From positions 3,034,501-3,098,500 of the forward strand of contig NZ_CP054916.1 of assembly GCF_013364155.1 (NCBI RefSeq): a stretch of 64,000 bases of DNA, in the 5' to 3' direction. The notes beneath the pieces were generated by a model. That model had not been told where the DNA came from. It was given only the letters and a program-made list of their open reading frames with translations, and ran no database searches. Below, piece after piece: positions 7,843 to 15,195 of the stretch; position 1 is the first letter of the stretch, and each line of letters begins with the position of its first letter. The stretch is from Streptomyces sp. NA02950 (GTDB lineage Bacteria > Actinomycetota > Actinomycetes > Streptomycetales > Streptomycetaceae). Both the position numbers and the translations under genes were made by a program.

Positions 7843-8181
7843 TCACGCCCGGGCGGGCTCCGGTTGGGCGTCCTCGACCAGCGGGGCGATCTCACGGACC
7901 ACCATGCGCTCGACGAAGAAGACCGCGGTCGGCACGGTGCCCGCCAGCAGCACCCACGCGAGCTTGCCGAACGGCCACTTCGCCTTGGAGCCCAGGTCGA
8001 AGGCGAAGACCAGGTAGAGGACGTAGAGCCAGCCGTGCGCGAAACCGACGACGGTGACGTAGCCGTCGGCACCGTCCACGTCCAGCAGGTACTTGGCGAC
8101 CATGCCGATCGTCAGCAGGATCAGCAGCACGCCGGTGACATAGGCCATCACCCGGTAGCGGGTCAGGACGCTCTTCTTCAT
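7843..8181 (-). CDS. DUF3817 small integral membrane protein
   Basis: The protein has 112 residues from ATG 8181 (MKKSVLTRYRVMAYVTGVLL). Upstream in-frame sequence is Arg/Gly-rich and overlaps the preceding gene, so it is excluded. Three hydrophobic helices cover about 10-32, 45-66 and 75-97, including GFAHGWLYVLYLVFAFDLG, which is typical of DUF3817, and the last charged segment ERMVVREI. The gene lies 53 bp downstream of a MarR regulator in the same direction, so co-transcription is likely. A paralogue is at 9954-10298. Function is unknown; the family resembles small subunits of membrane assemblies rather than transporters. Confidence 0.85.
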   Translation of the reverse strand: MKKSVLTRYRVMAYVTGVLLILLTIGMVAKYLLDVDGADGYVTVVGFAHGWLYVLYLVFAFDLGSKAKWPFGKLAWVLLAGTVPTAVFFVERMVVREIAPLVEDAQPEPARA

Positions 8182-8234
8182 GGCACTGAGCGTAACCGTG
8201 CGTTCCGGGGCGATCTTCGCCGCCCCCGGCCCCG

Positions 8235-8771
8235 CTACTCCTCGCCCTCGGCCCCGTCCCCGGCCTCGTTCTCGAAGTCGTCCGCCGCGACCCGCAGCGG
8301 CCGCAGCATCGCGAAGATCCGGCCGCACTCCTCGGCGTCGTAGACCCCGAGTCCGAAGTCCATCGCCATCAGGTCGCGGGTGGCCGACTCCACCACCTCG
8401 CGTCCCCGGTCGGTGATCGAGGCGAGGGTGCCGCGGCCGTCGTTGGGGTTCGGCCGCTTGGCCACCAGACCGGACTTGACCAGGCGGTCCACCGTGTTGG
8501 TGACCGAGGTCGGGTGGACCATCAGCCGCTCGCCGATCTTCGACATCGGCAGCTCACCGGCCTTGGAGAAGGTGAGCAGCACCAGCGCCTCGTAGCGGGC
8601 GAAGGTCAATCCGTACGGCTTGACGACCGCGTCGACCTGGCCGAGCAGAATCTGCTGGGCCCGCATGATCGAGGTGATCGCGGCCATGGAAGGCACGGAC
8701 CCCCATCGCTGCTTCCAGAGTTCGTCGGCGCGGGCGATCGGGTCGAACGGCAGGCTGAGCGGCTTCGGCAC
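8235..8771 (-). CDS. MarR family transcriptional regulator
   Basis: The 178-residue protein has a central winged helix: AGELPMSKIGERLMVHPTSV is the recognition region, TNTVDRLVKSGLVAKRPNP follows, and the wing is DGRGTLASITDRG. Flanking helices form the dimer interface; the C-terminal ~15 residues are acidic (ENEAGDGAEGEE). MarR proteins repress small operons and respond to phenolics, acyl-CoA thioesters or oxidants. It is followed closely by a DUF3817 gene and stands upstream of icmA with a 152-bp gap after DUF3817. The palindrome before icmA is a possible but unproven target. Confidence 0.9.
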   Translation of the reverse strand: MPKPLSLPFDPIARADELWKQRWGSVPSMAAITSIMRAQQILLGQVDAVVKPYGLTFARYEALVLLTFSKAGELPMSKIGERLMVHPTSVTNTVDRLVKSGLVAKRPNPNDGRGTLASITDRGREVVESATRDLMAMDFGLGVYDAEECGRIFAMLRPLRVAADDFENEAGDGAEGEE

Positions 8772-8814
8772 ACCACCGACACTACCGGCCGGTCATATCG
8801 TGGTCAGCTCCATC

Positions 8815-9410
8815 TCACACTTCGGTCCGTTCCGTACCGCGTCCGGCGCGCTCGGCCACGCGGGCGCCACGCCGTACCTCCAGCGCCACCAGCAGCGAGC
8901 AGACCGCCCCCAGCCCGCCCGACACCGCGGCGACCGCGGGCACCGGCACGAACTCGGCCACCACCCCGGCGACCGCCATGCCCAGCCCCTGCGCGGTCAT
9001 CAGCCCGGCCGTCACCACCGTCATCGCCCGGCCCCGCAGCTCCTCGGGTACGGCGGCGAAGAACCACTGGTCCAGGCCCAGGCTGTAGGCGATACCGAAG
9101 CCGGTCAGCACCTGGAGGCCCAGGACCCAGCCGAACGAGGGGTGGGCCGCGTACCCGAGGGCGGGCAGCGACGCGGCCACCCCCACCGGCAGCGTCAGCC
9201 GGGCCCGCGCCCGCGGCCCGAGCAGCGAGCCCACCAGCACCTCGCTGACGATCGCGCCGACCGGCATACCGCACATCAGCAGCCCCAGCCCGGCCGAGCC
9301 GAGACCCAGCCCATCGGAGTACGGCGTCAGCAGAGCTTCCGGCATCACCACGAACATCGGCGGCACCCAGGAGAGCAGCAGCAGCCCGCGGATCCGGCGG
9401 ACCTGCGCCA
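8815..9410 (-). pseudogene. MFS transporter, C-terminal half only
   Basis: The minus-strand frame begins abruptly with VAQVRRIRGLLLLSWVPPMF and encodes six hydrophobic helices (EALLTPYSDGLGLGSAG, GVLGLQVLTG-like, EELRGRAMTVVTAGLMTAQG and so on). These correspond to transmembrane segments 7-12 of a major facilitator transporter. Segments 1-6 and any start with a ribosome site are missing. The frame running upstream reads antisense through an ArsR fragment. The intact ancestor would have been ~400 residues. A deletion removed the 5' halves of this gene and of the divergent regulator. Confidence 0.75.
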
Positions 9411-9546
9411 CCGTCTCGCCTCGTCGTCGGTCTCGGCCCACCTCTCCGTACTGCGCGCAGCCGGGCTCCTCGCCTCCCGCCGCCAGGGCCACCAGGTCCT
9501 GTACGAGCGCACCCCGCTGGCCCTGGCCCTGCTGTCCGGCGGTTGA
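9411..9546 (+). pseudogene. ArsR family regulator, C-terminal fragment
   Basis: The plus-strand frame encodes LASSSVSAHLSVLRAAGLLA, then SRRQGHQVLYERTPLALALL, and stops at 9546. This is the recognition helix and wing of an ArsR/SmtB regulator (S-x-S-x-H-L-x-V-L-R-x-A-G-L). The N-terminal helices and start codon are missing; upstream in this frame is antisense MFS sequence. It was presumably the repressor of the neighbouring, likewise truncated MFS gene. Confidence 0.75.
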
Positions 9547-9626
9547 GGGCTGAGGGCAGACCAGGAGGGCGGAAAAGCCGAGGGCGGAACGCGGAACCCC
9601 GCCCCGGGAAGAGGGCGCGGCGGGGT

Positions 9627-9643
9627 CCGGGGCGGAGCCCCGG
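9627..9643 (-). terminator. Hairpin downstream of the MTH1187-family gene
   Basis: A 7-bp stem CCGGGGC/GCCCCGG with GGA loop sits 21 bp after the minus-strand stop. A second, longer stem ACCCCGCC (9596-9603) with GGCGGGGT (9619-9626) follows. Confidence 0.55.
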
Positions 9644-9663
9644 TGATCCGCCAGGCGGAGAGG

Positions 9664-9957
9664 TCAGGCGGAGAGGTGGCGCTCCACCGTGTCCACCTTC
9701 GAGGTCAGGCCGTCGGTCACACCCGGCCGGATGTCGGCCTTGAGGACCACCGAGACCCGCGGTGCCCGGGCCTCCACCGCCGCGACCGCGCGCTTGACGA
9801 CGGCCATGACCTCGTCCCATTCACCTTCGACCGAGGTGAACATCGCGTCCGTACGGTTCGGCAGGCCCGATTCGCGGACCACCCGCACCGCGTCCGCGAC
9901 GTACTCCCCCACGTCCTCGCCGACCCCCAGCGGGGTCACGGAGAAGGCGACGATCAT
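9664..9957 (-). CDS. MTH1187 family thiamine-binding/YkoF-like small protein
   Basis: This complete 97-residue protein begins [20 protein letters not shown] and ends with [16 protein letters not shown]. The pattern of a ferredoxin-like beta-alpha-beta fold with [26 protein letters not shown] and [14 protein letters not shown] is that of the UPF0045/MTH1187 family, members of which bind thiamine or pyrimidine precursors. The ATG overlaps the TGA of the upstream DUF3817 gene (ATGA at 9954-9957), so the two are translationally coupled. Ligand not established here. Confidence 0.85.
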   Translation of the reverse strand: MIVAFSVTPLGVGEDVGEYVADAVRVVRESGLPNRTDAMFTSVEGEWDEVMAVVKRAVAAVEARAPRVSVVLKADIRPGVTDGLTSKVDTVERHLSA

Positions 9958-10298
9958 ACGTTGACCACGCCCTCGCGGCGGGCACGGGCCGCGATCACGC
10001 TCGCCTCGGCCTCCCGCTTCAGCATGCGCTCGGCGAAGAAGCCGCCGGTGGGCAGGACGGCGAGGGCGAAGTAGAGGGCGGCGGTCTGCCACTTCCACCT
10101 GGTGCGGTTCCAGGCGTCCGCCCAGAACACCAGGTAGAGGATGAAGAGGGCGGCGTGCACCCAGCCCATCACCGGCACCGCGTCGAAGTCGGTCGTCCTC
10201 TTGAGGACCGAGCAGATCAGCAGCAGGAGGAAGGACACGGCCTCGGGCGCGGACACCAGGCGGAGCCGGCGCAGCGCGGTGGCGGTCTTGAAGTCCAC
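9954..10298 (-). CDS. DUF3817 small integral membrane protein (second copy)
   Basis: The protein has 114 residues from GTG 10298 ([20 protein letters not shown]). An ATG at 10346 with GGAGG 8 bp upstream is a real alternative that would add [16 protein letters not shown]. The GTG start is favoured because family members begin near this point. Three hydrophobic helices follow ([50 protein letters not shown]). It is a paralogue of the gene at 7843 and is coupled by a 4-bp overlap to the MTH1187 gene. The two DUF3817 copies bracket the ArsR/MFS scar. Function is unknown. Confidence 0.85.
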   Translation of the reverse strand: MDFKTATALRRLRLVSAPEAVSFLLLLICSVLKRTTDFDAVPVMGWVHAALFILYLVFWADAWNRTRWKWQTAALYFALAVLPTGGFFAERMLKREAEASVIAARARREGVVNV

Positions 10299-10457
10299 GG
10301 GAGCACCTTCGCGTGAGGAGAACACGGCAATGGCTTGTGAACCCATGCACAAGCCTCCGCCCATTGTGGCAGCCGCGGCGGCGATCTCCGTTCGCGGGGC
10401 CCCGATCGCCCCGGTTGTTCCCTGTCCGTCGGCGTGGGGGACCGATAACGTCGGCTC

Positions 10458-11096
10458 GTGGCTCAGTTTCGGCTCCAGGGAAGCAAGGTGCTCGCCGTCG
10501 ACATGACCGGCGACGGCGTCAAGGCCAAGAACGGCGCGATGGTCGCGTACGAGGGGGAGATGACCTTCAAGAAGAAGTCGGGCGGCGGGGAGGGGCTGCG
10601 CGGGATGGTGACCCGCCGGCTCACCGGTGAGCAGATGGCGGTCATGGAGGTGAAGGGGCACGGCACGTGCTACTTCGCCGACCGGGCGAGCGAGATCAAC
10701 CTGGTCTCGCTGCACGGCGAGAAGCTGTATGTCGAGGCGGAGAATCTGCTGTGCACGGACGCCGCGCTGCGCACCGGGACGACCTTCACCGGGCTGCGCG
10801 GCTCGGCGCAGGGCAACGGGCTGTTCACCACGACCGTCGAGGGCACCGGCCAGGCGGCGATCCTCTCGGACGGGACGGCGGTCGTGCTGCGGGTCACCCC
10901 GCAGACACCGCTGCAGGTCGACCCGGGCGCGTACATAGCCCACACCGGCAGCCTCCAGCAGCACTTCCAGTCGGGGGTGAACTTCCGCGCGCTGATAGGC
11001 GAGAGCGGGGGCGAGTCGTTCCAGATCCGCTTCGAGGGCGACGGTCTGGTCTATGTGCAGCCGAGCGAGCGCAACACCATCGGGGGTGAGATCTGA
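10458..11096 (+). CDS. AIM24 family protein, copy 1
   Basis: The 212-residue protein starts at GTG 10458. It has the AIM24 beta-helix-like pattern: [68 protein letters not shown], then [15 protein letters not shown] and a closing GLVYVQPSE. The family is named for a mitochondrial inner-membrane morphology protein; bacterial members are soluble and uncharacterised. The stop overlaps the next ATG by 1 bp (TGATG), so copies 1 and 2 are translationally coupled. GATAAC at 10444-10449 may be a -10 for a nearly leaderless transcript, but no good -35 is visible. Confidence 0.9.
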   Translation: MAQFRLQGSKVLAVDMTGDGVKAKNGAMVAYEGEMTFKKKSGGGEGLRGMVTRRLTGEQMAVMEVKGHGTCYFADRASEINLVSLHGEKLYVEAENLLCTDAALRTGTTFTGLRGSAQGNGLFTTTVEGTGQAAILSDGTAVVLRVTPQTPLQVDPGAYIAHTGSLQQHFQSGVNFRALIGESGGESFQIRFEGDGLVYVQPSERNTIGGEI

Positions 11097-11746
11097 TGCC
11101 GTTCACCATGCTCACCTCGCGGATGGTGCAGGCCGAGGTGGCGCCCGGCCGGACGCTGTTCAGCCAGCGCGGCGCGATGCTCGCCTACCGCGGGGACGTG
11201 CGGTTCACGCCCAGCATCACCGGCGGCCAGGGCGGGGTGATGGGCATGATCGGCCGCCGGATCGCGGGCGAGGCCACTCCGCTGATGACGGTCGAGGGCC
11301 AGGGCACCGTGATGTTCGGCCACGGCGGACACCACGTGGAGGTGATCGACCTGGCCGGGGACACCCTCCATGTGGAGTCGGACCGGCTGCTGGCCTTCGA
11401 CGGCTCGCTGCGCCAGGGCACGATGTTCATGGGCTCCCAGGGCGGGGTGATGGGGATGGTGCGCGGCCAGGTCACCGGGCAGGGGTTGTTCACCACGACC
11501 CTGGAGGGCCAGGGCTCCGCGGCGGTCATGGCACACGGCGGGGTGATCCAGTTGCCGATCGGCCCCGGACGGCCGGTCCATGTCGATCCGCAGGCGTATG
11601 TCGCCCACCGGGGTGATGTCCGCAATAAGCTCTCGACGGCCATCGGCTGGCGCGACATGGTGGGCCGCGGCTCGGGCGAGGCGTTCCAGCTCGAGCTGTC
11701 CGGCAGCGGCACGGTCTATGTCCAGGCATCGGAGGAGAAGCTGTGA
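11096..11746 (+). CDS. AIM24 family protein, copy 2
   Basis: The 216-residue protein is the closest relative of copy 1. Shared landmarks in the same order are RGAMLAYRGDVRFTPSITGG, GVMGMIGRRIAGEATPLMTV, GQGTVMFG, LLAFDGSLRQGTMFMGSQGG, GQGLFTTTLEGQGSAA, VDPQAYVAHRGDV and GTVYVQASEE. Its glycine-methionine-rich loops (GGQGGVMGMIG, SQGGVMGMVRG) are longer than in copy 1. It begins at an ATG overlapping copy 1 by 1 bp and ends in a GTGA overlap with copy 3, so all three should be made in a fixed ratio. Role unknown. Confidence 0.9.
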   Translation: MPFTMLTSRMVQAEVAPGRTLFSQRGAMLAYRGDVRFTPSITGGQGGVMGMIGRRIAGEATPLMTVEGQGTVMFGHGGHHVEVIDLAGDTLHVESDRLLAFDGSLRQGTMFMGSQGGVMGMVRGQVTGQGLFTTTLEGQGSAAVMAHGGVIQLPIGPGRPVHVDPQAYVAHRGDVRNKLSTAIGWRDMVGRGSGEAFQLELSGSGTVYVQASEEKL

Positions 11747-12423
11747 ACGGCCCCGTCATCCATGACGCGCACACCCTCCCGGTCGACGACAACATCAATC
11801 CGTACGCCTTCAGCGTGGACCTCGACGGCCAGTGGTTCCTGCAGAAGGGGAAGATGGTCGCCTACTACGGGAAGATCGACTTCCAGGGCATCGGACTCGG
11901 CCGTCTCGACCGGCTGATCGCGGGCAGTTTCCACTCCCCGCTGCACGCCGCGGACTGGGTGGTGGCCGAGGGCCGGGGCAAGATGGTGCTCGCGGACCGC
12001 GCGTTCGACGTCAACTCCTATGACCTGGACAACGGGAACCTCACCATCCGCTCCGGCAATCTGCTCGCCTTCCAGCCCTCGCTGGCACTGAAGCAGTCGA
12101 TCGTGCCGGGCTTCCTGACCCTCATCGGCACGGGGAAGTTCGTGGCCGCCTCCAACGGTCCCGTGGTCTTCATGGAGCCGCCGCTGCGGGTGGATCCGGA
12201 GGCCCTGGTGGGCTGGGCCGACTGCCCCTCCCCCTGCCACCATTACGACCACGCCTATCTGCGGGGGATCGTGGGCGGCATCCGGGCGCACACCGGCCTC
12301 GGGGGAACTTCCGGCGAGGAGCACCAGTTCGAGTTCGTGGGGGCCGGGACGGTACTGCTCCAGTCCACGGAGCGGATGCTGGACGGCATAGCCGTCGGAC
12401 AGACGGGGGGTACCGGTTCGTGA
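11743..12423 (+). CDS. AIM24 family protein, copy 3 (divergent)
   Basis: The 226-residue protein starts at GTG 11743, overlapping copy 2 by 4 bp. It keeps the family framework (QKGKMVAYYGKIDFQGIGLG, LDRLIAGSFHSPLHAADWVV, EGRGKMVLADRAFDVNSYDL, LLAFQPSLALKQSI, VDPEALVGWADCPSPCHHYD, GEEHQFEFVGAGTVLLQSTE). It lacks the Gly/Met loops and has a distinctive C-P-S-P-C-H-H motif absent from copies 1 and 2; the two cysteines and two histidines could bind a metal or form a disulfide. It may be the specialised subunit of a hetero-oligomer; this is inference. A MarR gene follows 94 bp downstream. Confidence 0.85.
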   Translation: MNGPVIHDAHTLPVDDNINPYAFSVDLDGQWFLQKGKMVAYYGKIDFQGIGLGRLDRLIAGSFHSPLHAADWVVAEGRGKMVLADRAFDVNSYDLDNGNLTIRSGNLLAFQPSLALKQSIVPGFLTLIGTGKFVAASNGPVVFMEPPLRVDPEALVGWADCPSPCHHYDHAYLRGIVGGIRAHTGLGGTSGEEHQFEFVGAGTVLLQSTERMLDGIAVGQTGGTGS

Positions 12424-12495
12424 GCACAAGCGTGCGGAGTGTAACGTCGAACAGGTGACCTCTAGCCCGATACATCCATTGGTTCGGAATTCAAC

Positions 12496-12510
12496 TTCTA
12501 TAGGTAGAAT
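12496..12510. promoter_or_regulatory. Inverted repeat overlapping a -10 upstream of the MarR gene
   Basis: TTCTA-TAGG-TAGAA (12496-12509) is a short perfect inverted repeat. Its right arm lies in TAGAAT (12505-12510), a good -10 placed 7 bp before ATG 12518. This suggests a leaderless, self-repressed promoter. No convincing -35 is seen. Confidence 0.45.
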
Positions 12511-12517
12511 ACATCCC

Positions 12518-12994
12518 ATGGAGACCGAGAACGTCACGCGCTGGCTCAGCGACGACGAGCAGCGCGCCTGGCGCACCCATCTGGACGTCAGCCGGCTGCT
12601 GACCTACCAGCTCGAACGAGACCTCCAGCCGTTCGGCCTGACCATGAACGACTACGAGATCCTGGTCAACCTCTCGGAGTCGGAGGACCACCGGATGCGG
12701 ATGAGCGACCTGGCGTCCGCGACCCTCCAGTCCAAGAGCCGTCTCTCCCACCAGATCACCCGGATGGAGAACGCCGGTCTGGTCCGCCGGGAGAACTGCG
12801 AGTCGGACCGCCGCGGGCTGTACGCGGTCCTGACCGAGCACGGCTGGGACACCATGCGCAAGGTCGCGCCCCACCACGTCGACTCCGTACGCAAGCACTT
12901 CATCGACCTGCTCGGCGCGGACGAACTCGACGCGCTGTACGGGTCGCTGGTACCCGTCGCCGAGCATCTGCGCGCCCAGCGCGGCCGGGTGTAG
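12518..12994 (+). CDS. MarR family transcriptional regulator
   Basis: The protein has 158 residues from ATG 12518. The winged helix is MRMSDLASATLQSKSRLSHQ, then ITRMENAGLVRRENCESDRR, then GLYAVLTEHGWDTM; terminal helices give the dimer interface. The NCESDRRG wing contains a single cysteine, a possible oxidation sensor as in OhrR-like proteins, though this placement is not the canonical one. TAGAAT 7 bp before the ATG suggests a leaderless transcript with an inverted repeat in the promoter. It lies downstream of the AIM24 triplet in the same direction but appears to have its own promoter. It converges with the sensor kinase gene, with a 7-bp gap. Confidence 0.9.
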   Translation: METENVTRWLSDDEQRAWRTHLDVSRLLTYQLERDLQPFGLTMNDYEILVNLSESEDHRMRMSDLASATLQSKSRLSHQITRMENAGLVRRENCESDRRGLYAVLTEHGWDTMRKVAPHHVDSVRKHFIDLLGADELDALYGSLVPVAEHLRAQRGRV

Positions 12995-13001
12995 GGAGTC
13001 A

Positions 13002-14432
13002 TCACCCGGGACCGGGCCGCTCGCCCAGCGGGAGGTCCAGTTCGAACAGGGCGCCACCGCCGGGCCCCTCACGCACGGTCAGTGTGCCGCCGTGGCGCTC
13101 CGCCACATCCCGCGCGATGGCGAGGCCGAGCCCGGCCCCGCCATCGTCGCGGCTGCGGGCGTCGTCCAGCCGTACGAACCGCTCGAAGATCCGCTCCCGT
13201 TCGCTCCCGGGCACCCCGGCGCCGTCGTCGGCGACCCCCAGCACGGCCCGGCCGCCCTCGGCGCGCACCGACACCCGCACCTCGCCCCGCGCGTGCCGCT
13301 GGGCGTTGTCGACCAGGTTCCCCAGCACCCGCGAGAGCTGCCCGCGCGAACCGGTCACCTCCGCCGCGGCCAGTTCGGTGACCACCGGCACCCGGTCCCC
13401 CGTCCGCTGCGACAGCTCCTCGCGCACCATCCCGTCCAGCGCGACCCGCGCGGTGCGGTCGGGCCGCTCCCCGGCGTCCAGCCGGGCCAGCAGCAGCAGA
13501 TCGGCGGCCAGCCGCTGGAGCCGCACCACGTCCTCCACGGCACCGTCCACATCCAGCAGTTCGGGATGGGCGGCGCCCACCTCCAGCTGGGTACGGAGCG
13601 AGGCCACCGGGGAGCGCAGCTCATGGGAGGCGTCCGCCACGAACGCCCGCTGCCGCTCGACCGACGCCTCCAGCGCCGCGAGCGTCTCGTTGGTCGTCCG
13701 GGCCAGCGCCGCCACCTCGTCGTACGAGGGGGGCTCCGGCACCCGCCGGGACAGATCGGTGCTGGCGGTGATGGCGGCCATCTCCCGGCGGATCCCTTCC
13801 ACCGGCCGCAGTGCCCGCCGGGTCACCAGCCAGGTCACCCCGGCCACGACCACCAGCAGCAGCGGCAGTCCGATCAGCATCGCCTGCCGCACGGTGCCCA
13901 CCGCGCCCTGCTCGGTTGCCAGCGGGGCGCCCGCGTAGACGGTGACGTCGTCGCCGTGCGCGTCGGTGGCCTCGACAGCGGCCCAGCGGTACTCCGCGGT
14001 CGTGCCGTCGATCCGGGCCGAGCCGTTGGTGTACTCCGGGGCCGAGGAGACCTCTCCGGTGCCGCCGTCGTCAGCGGTGTCGTCATCGGCGTCGGCGTCA
14101 TCATCGGAGGGCGCCGCCACCGGCCGCACCGAGGGGCTGCCGGTGCCCGTCACGGCCTGGAGGTCGTCGCTGACCGCCCGGACCCGGTGGTCCTCGTCCA
14201 CGATCTGCACCGGGGTGTCGTCACCGAGGTCCAGCTCCCGGTACGCCACCCCACCGGCGACCTTCGACGCGACCGCCCGGGCGGCGGCCCCGGCATCGAC
14301 CTCGGCCCGGTCCGCCAGATTGCCCCGCAGCACCGCCAGCACCGCGAACCCCGCGGCCACCAGCGCCACCGCCACCACCACGGTCGCGCCCAACGCCGCC
14401 CGGGCCCGTACGGAACCGAAGACCTTACCCAC
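13002..14432 (-). CDS. Two-component sensor histidine kinase (HisKA, OmpR-partner type)
   Basis: The protein has 476 residues. TM1 is about 13-35 and the extracytoplasmic sensor about 36-182, with a striking acidic run (S-D-D-D-A-D-A-D-D-D-T-A-D-D at 109-122). TM2 is about 185-204 and HAMP about 205-260. The phospho-acceptor is His270 in FVADASHELRSPVASLR. The ATPase has N-L-V-D-N-A-Q-R-H-A, GVADDGAGVPGSERERIFER and GAGLGLAIARDVAERHGGTL. The acidic patch could bind cations or a cationic peptide, which is inference. The gene starts 8 bp inside the response regulator gene upstream, so the pair is coupled. A divergent PepSY protein with phased repeats is the obvious target. Confidence 0.93.
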   Translation of the reverse strand: MGKVFGSVRARAALGATVVVAVALVAAGFAVLAVLRGNLADRAEVDAGAAARAVASKVAGGVAYRELDLGDDTPVQIVDEDHRVRAVSDDLQAVTGTGSPSVRPVAAPSDDDADADDDTADDGGTGEVSSAPEYTNGSARIDGTTAEYRWAAVEATDAHGDDVTVYAGAPLATEQGAVGTVRQAMLIGLPLLLVVVAGVTWLVTRRALRPVEGIRREMAAITASTDLSRRVPEPPSYDEVAALARTTNETLAALEASVERQRAFVADASHELRSPVASLRTQLEVGAAHPELLDVDGAVEDVVRLQRLAADLLLLARLDAGERPDRTARVALDGMVREELSQRTGDRVPVVTELAAAEVTGSRGQLSRVLGNLVDNAQRHARGEVRVSVRAEGGRAVLGVADDGAGVPGSERERIFERFVRLDDARSRDDGGAGLGLAIARDVAERHGGTLTVREGPGGGALFELDLPLGERPGPG

Positions 14433-15081
14433 GGAGGCGGTACCCCGCTCCCCGCACCGTTTCGATCAGCCCCGCACCCAGTTTGCGGCGCAGGGCGCTG
14501 ATGTACACCTCGACGATGTTGGGGTCGCCGTCGTAGGCGAAGTCCCAGACGTGCTCCAGGATCTCGGCCTTGGAGACGACGTCCCCCGGCCGCAGCGCCA
14601 GATGCTCCAGCACGGAGAACTCCTTGGCGGTGAGCGCGATCTGGGCGCCGTCCCGCTCCACCCGCCGGGCGCCCCGGTCCACCGACAGCTCGCCCACCCG
14701 CACCACCGGCGAGGCGGCGGACCCACGGCGGCGCAGCAGCGCGCGCACCCGCGCCAGCAGCACCACATACGAGAACGGCTTGGTCAGATAGTCGTCGGCG
14801 CCGGTGTCGAGCCCCTCGGCCTCGTCGTACTCGCCGTCCTTGGCGGTGAGCATCAGGATCGGCACATCGCTGCCGGCCGCCCGGAGCGCCCCGCACACGT
14901 GGTACCCGTTCATCCCCGGCAGCATGATGTCGAGGACGATCAGGTCGTACGCACCCTCCTGCGCGCGGTACAGCCCCTCGCGCCCGTCGTGCGCCACATC
15001 CACGGCGAAGCCCTCGGCGCGCAGCCCCTTGGCCAGCGACACGGCGAGCCGCCGTTCGTCCTCAACGATCAGCAAACGCAT
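14425..15081 (-). CDS. OmpR/PhoB-family response regulator
   Basis: The protein has 218 residues. The receiver domain is 1-118 with the acidic pocket E7-D8, phospho-acceptor Asp51 in VLDIMLPG and Lys101 in TKPF. The winged-helix output domain is about 125-216 (TAKEFSVLEHLALRPGDVVS, then KAEILEHVWDF, then VEVYISALRRKLG and VRGAGYRL). It is coupled to the kinase gene by an 8-bp overlap. Divergent from a PepSY gene; three CTTCAG repeats at 10-11 bp spacing (15115-15141) lie between the two starts and fit the tandem binding mode of this family. Confidence 0.94.
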   Translation of the reverse strand: MRLLIVEDERRLAVSLAKGLRAEGFAVDVAHDGREGLYRAQEGAYDLIVLDIMLPGMNGYHVCGALRAAGSDVPILMLTAKDGEYDEAEGLDTGADDYLTKPFSYVVLLARVRALLRRRGSAASPVVRVGELSVDRGARRVERDGAQIALTAKEFSVLEHLALRPGDVVSKAEILEHVWDFAYDGDPNIVEVYISALRRKLGAGLIETVRGAGYRLRG

Positions 15082-15104
15082 GGGACCAGCCTCCCAAAGC
15101 GAAC

Positions 15105-15141
15105 CTGAAGATCTCTTCAGGTGGCTTCAGCTCAGCTTCAG
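15105..15141. promoter_or_regulatory. Phased CTTCAG direct repeats, probable response-regulator box
   Basis: CTTCAG occurs at 15115, 15125 and 15136, spaced by 10 and 11 bp, one helical turn each. An inverted CTGAAG is at 15105-15110. The box is 24 bp upstream of the regulator start and 55 bp upstream of the PepSY start. Confidence 0.7.
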
Positions 15142-15195
15142 CATCGCTCCGTGAAGGTGGTTGACGTCCGAACACCACACGGGGAGGAACCCCTC

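Noticed and set aside
8815..9492. A functional 225-residue half-size MFS transporter
   Set aside because: The extended N-terminus is antisense ArsR sequence and no start signal is present; six-helix MFS halves are not normally functional alone.
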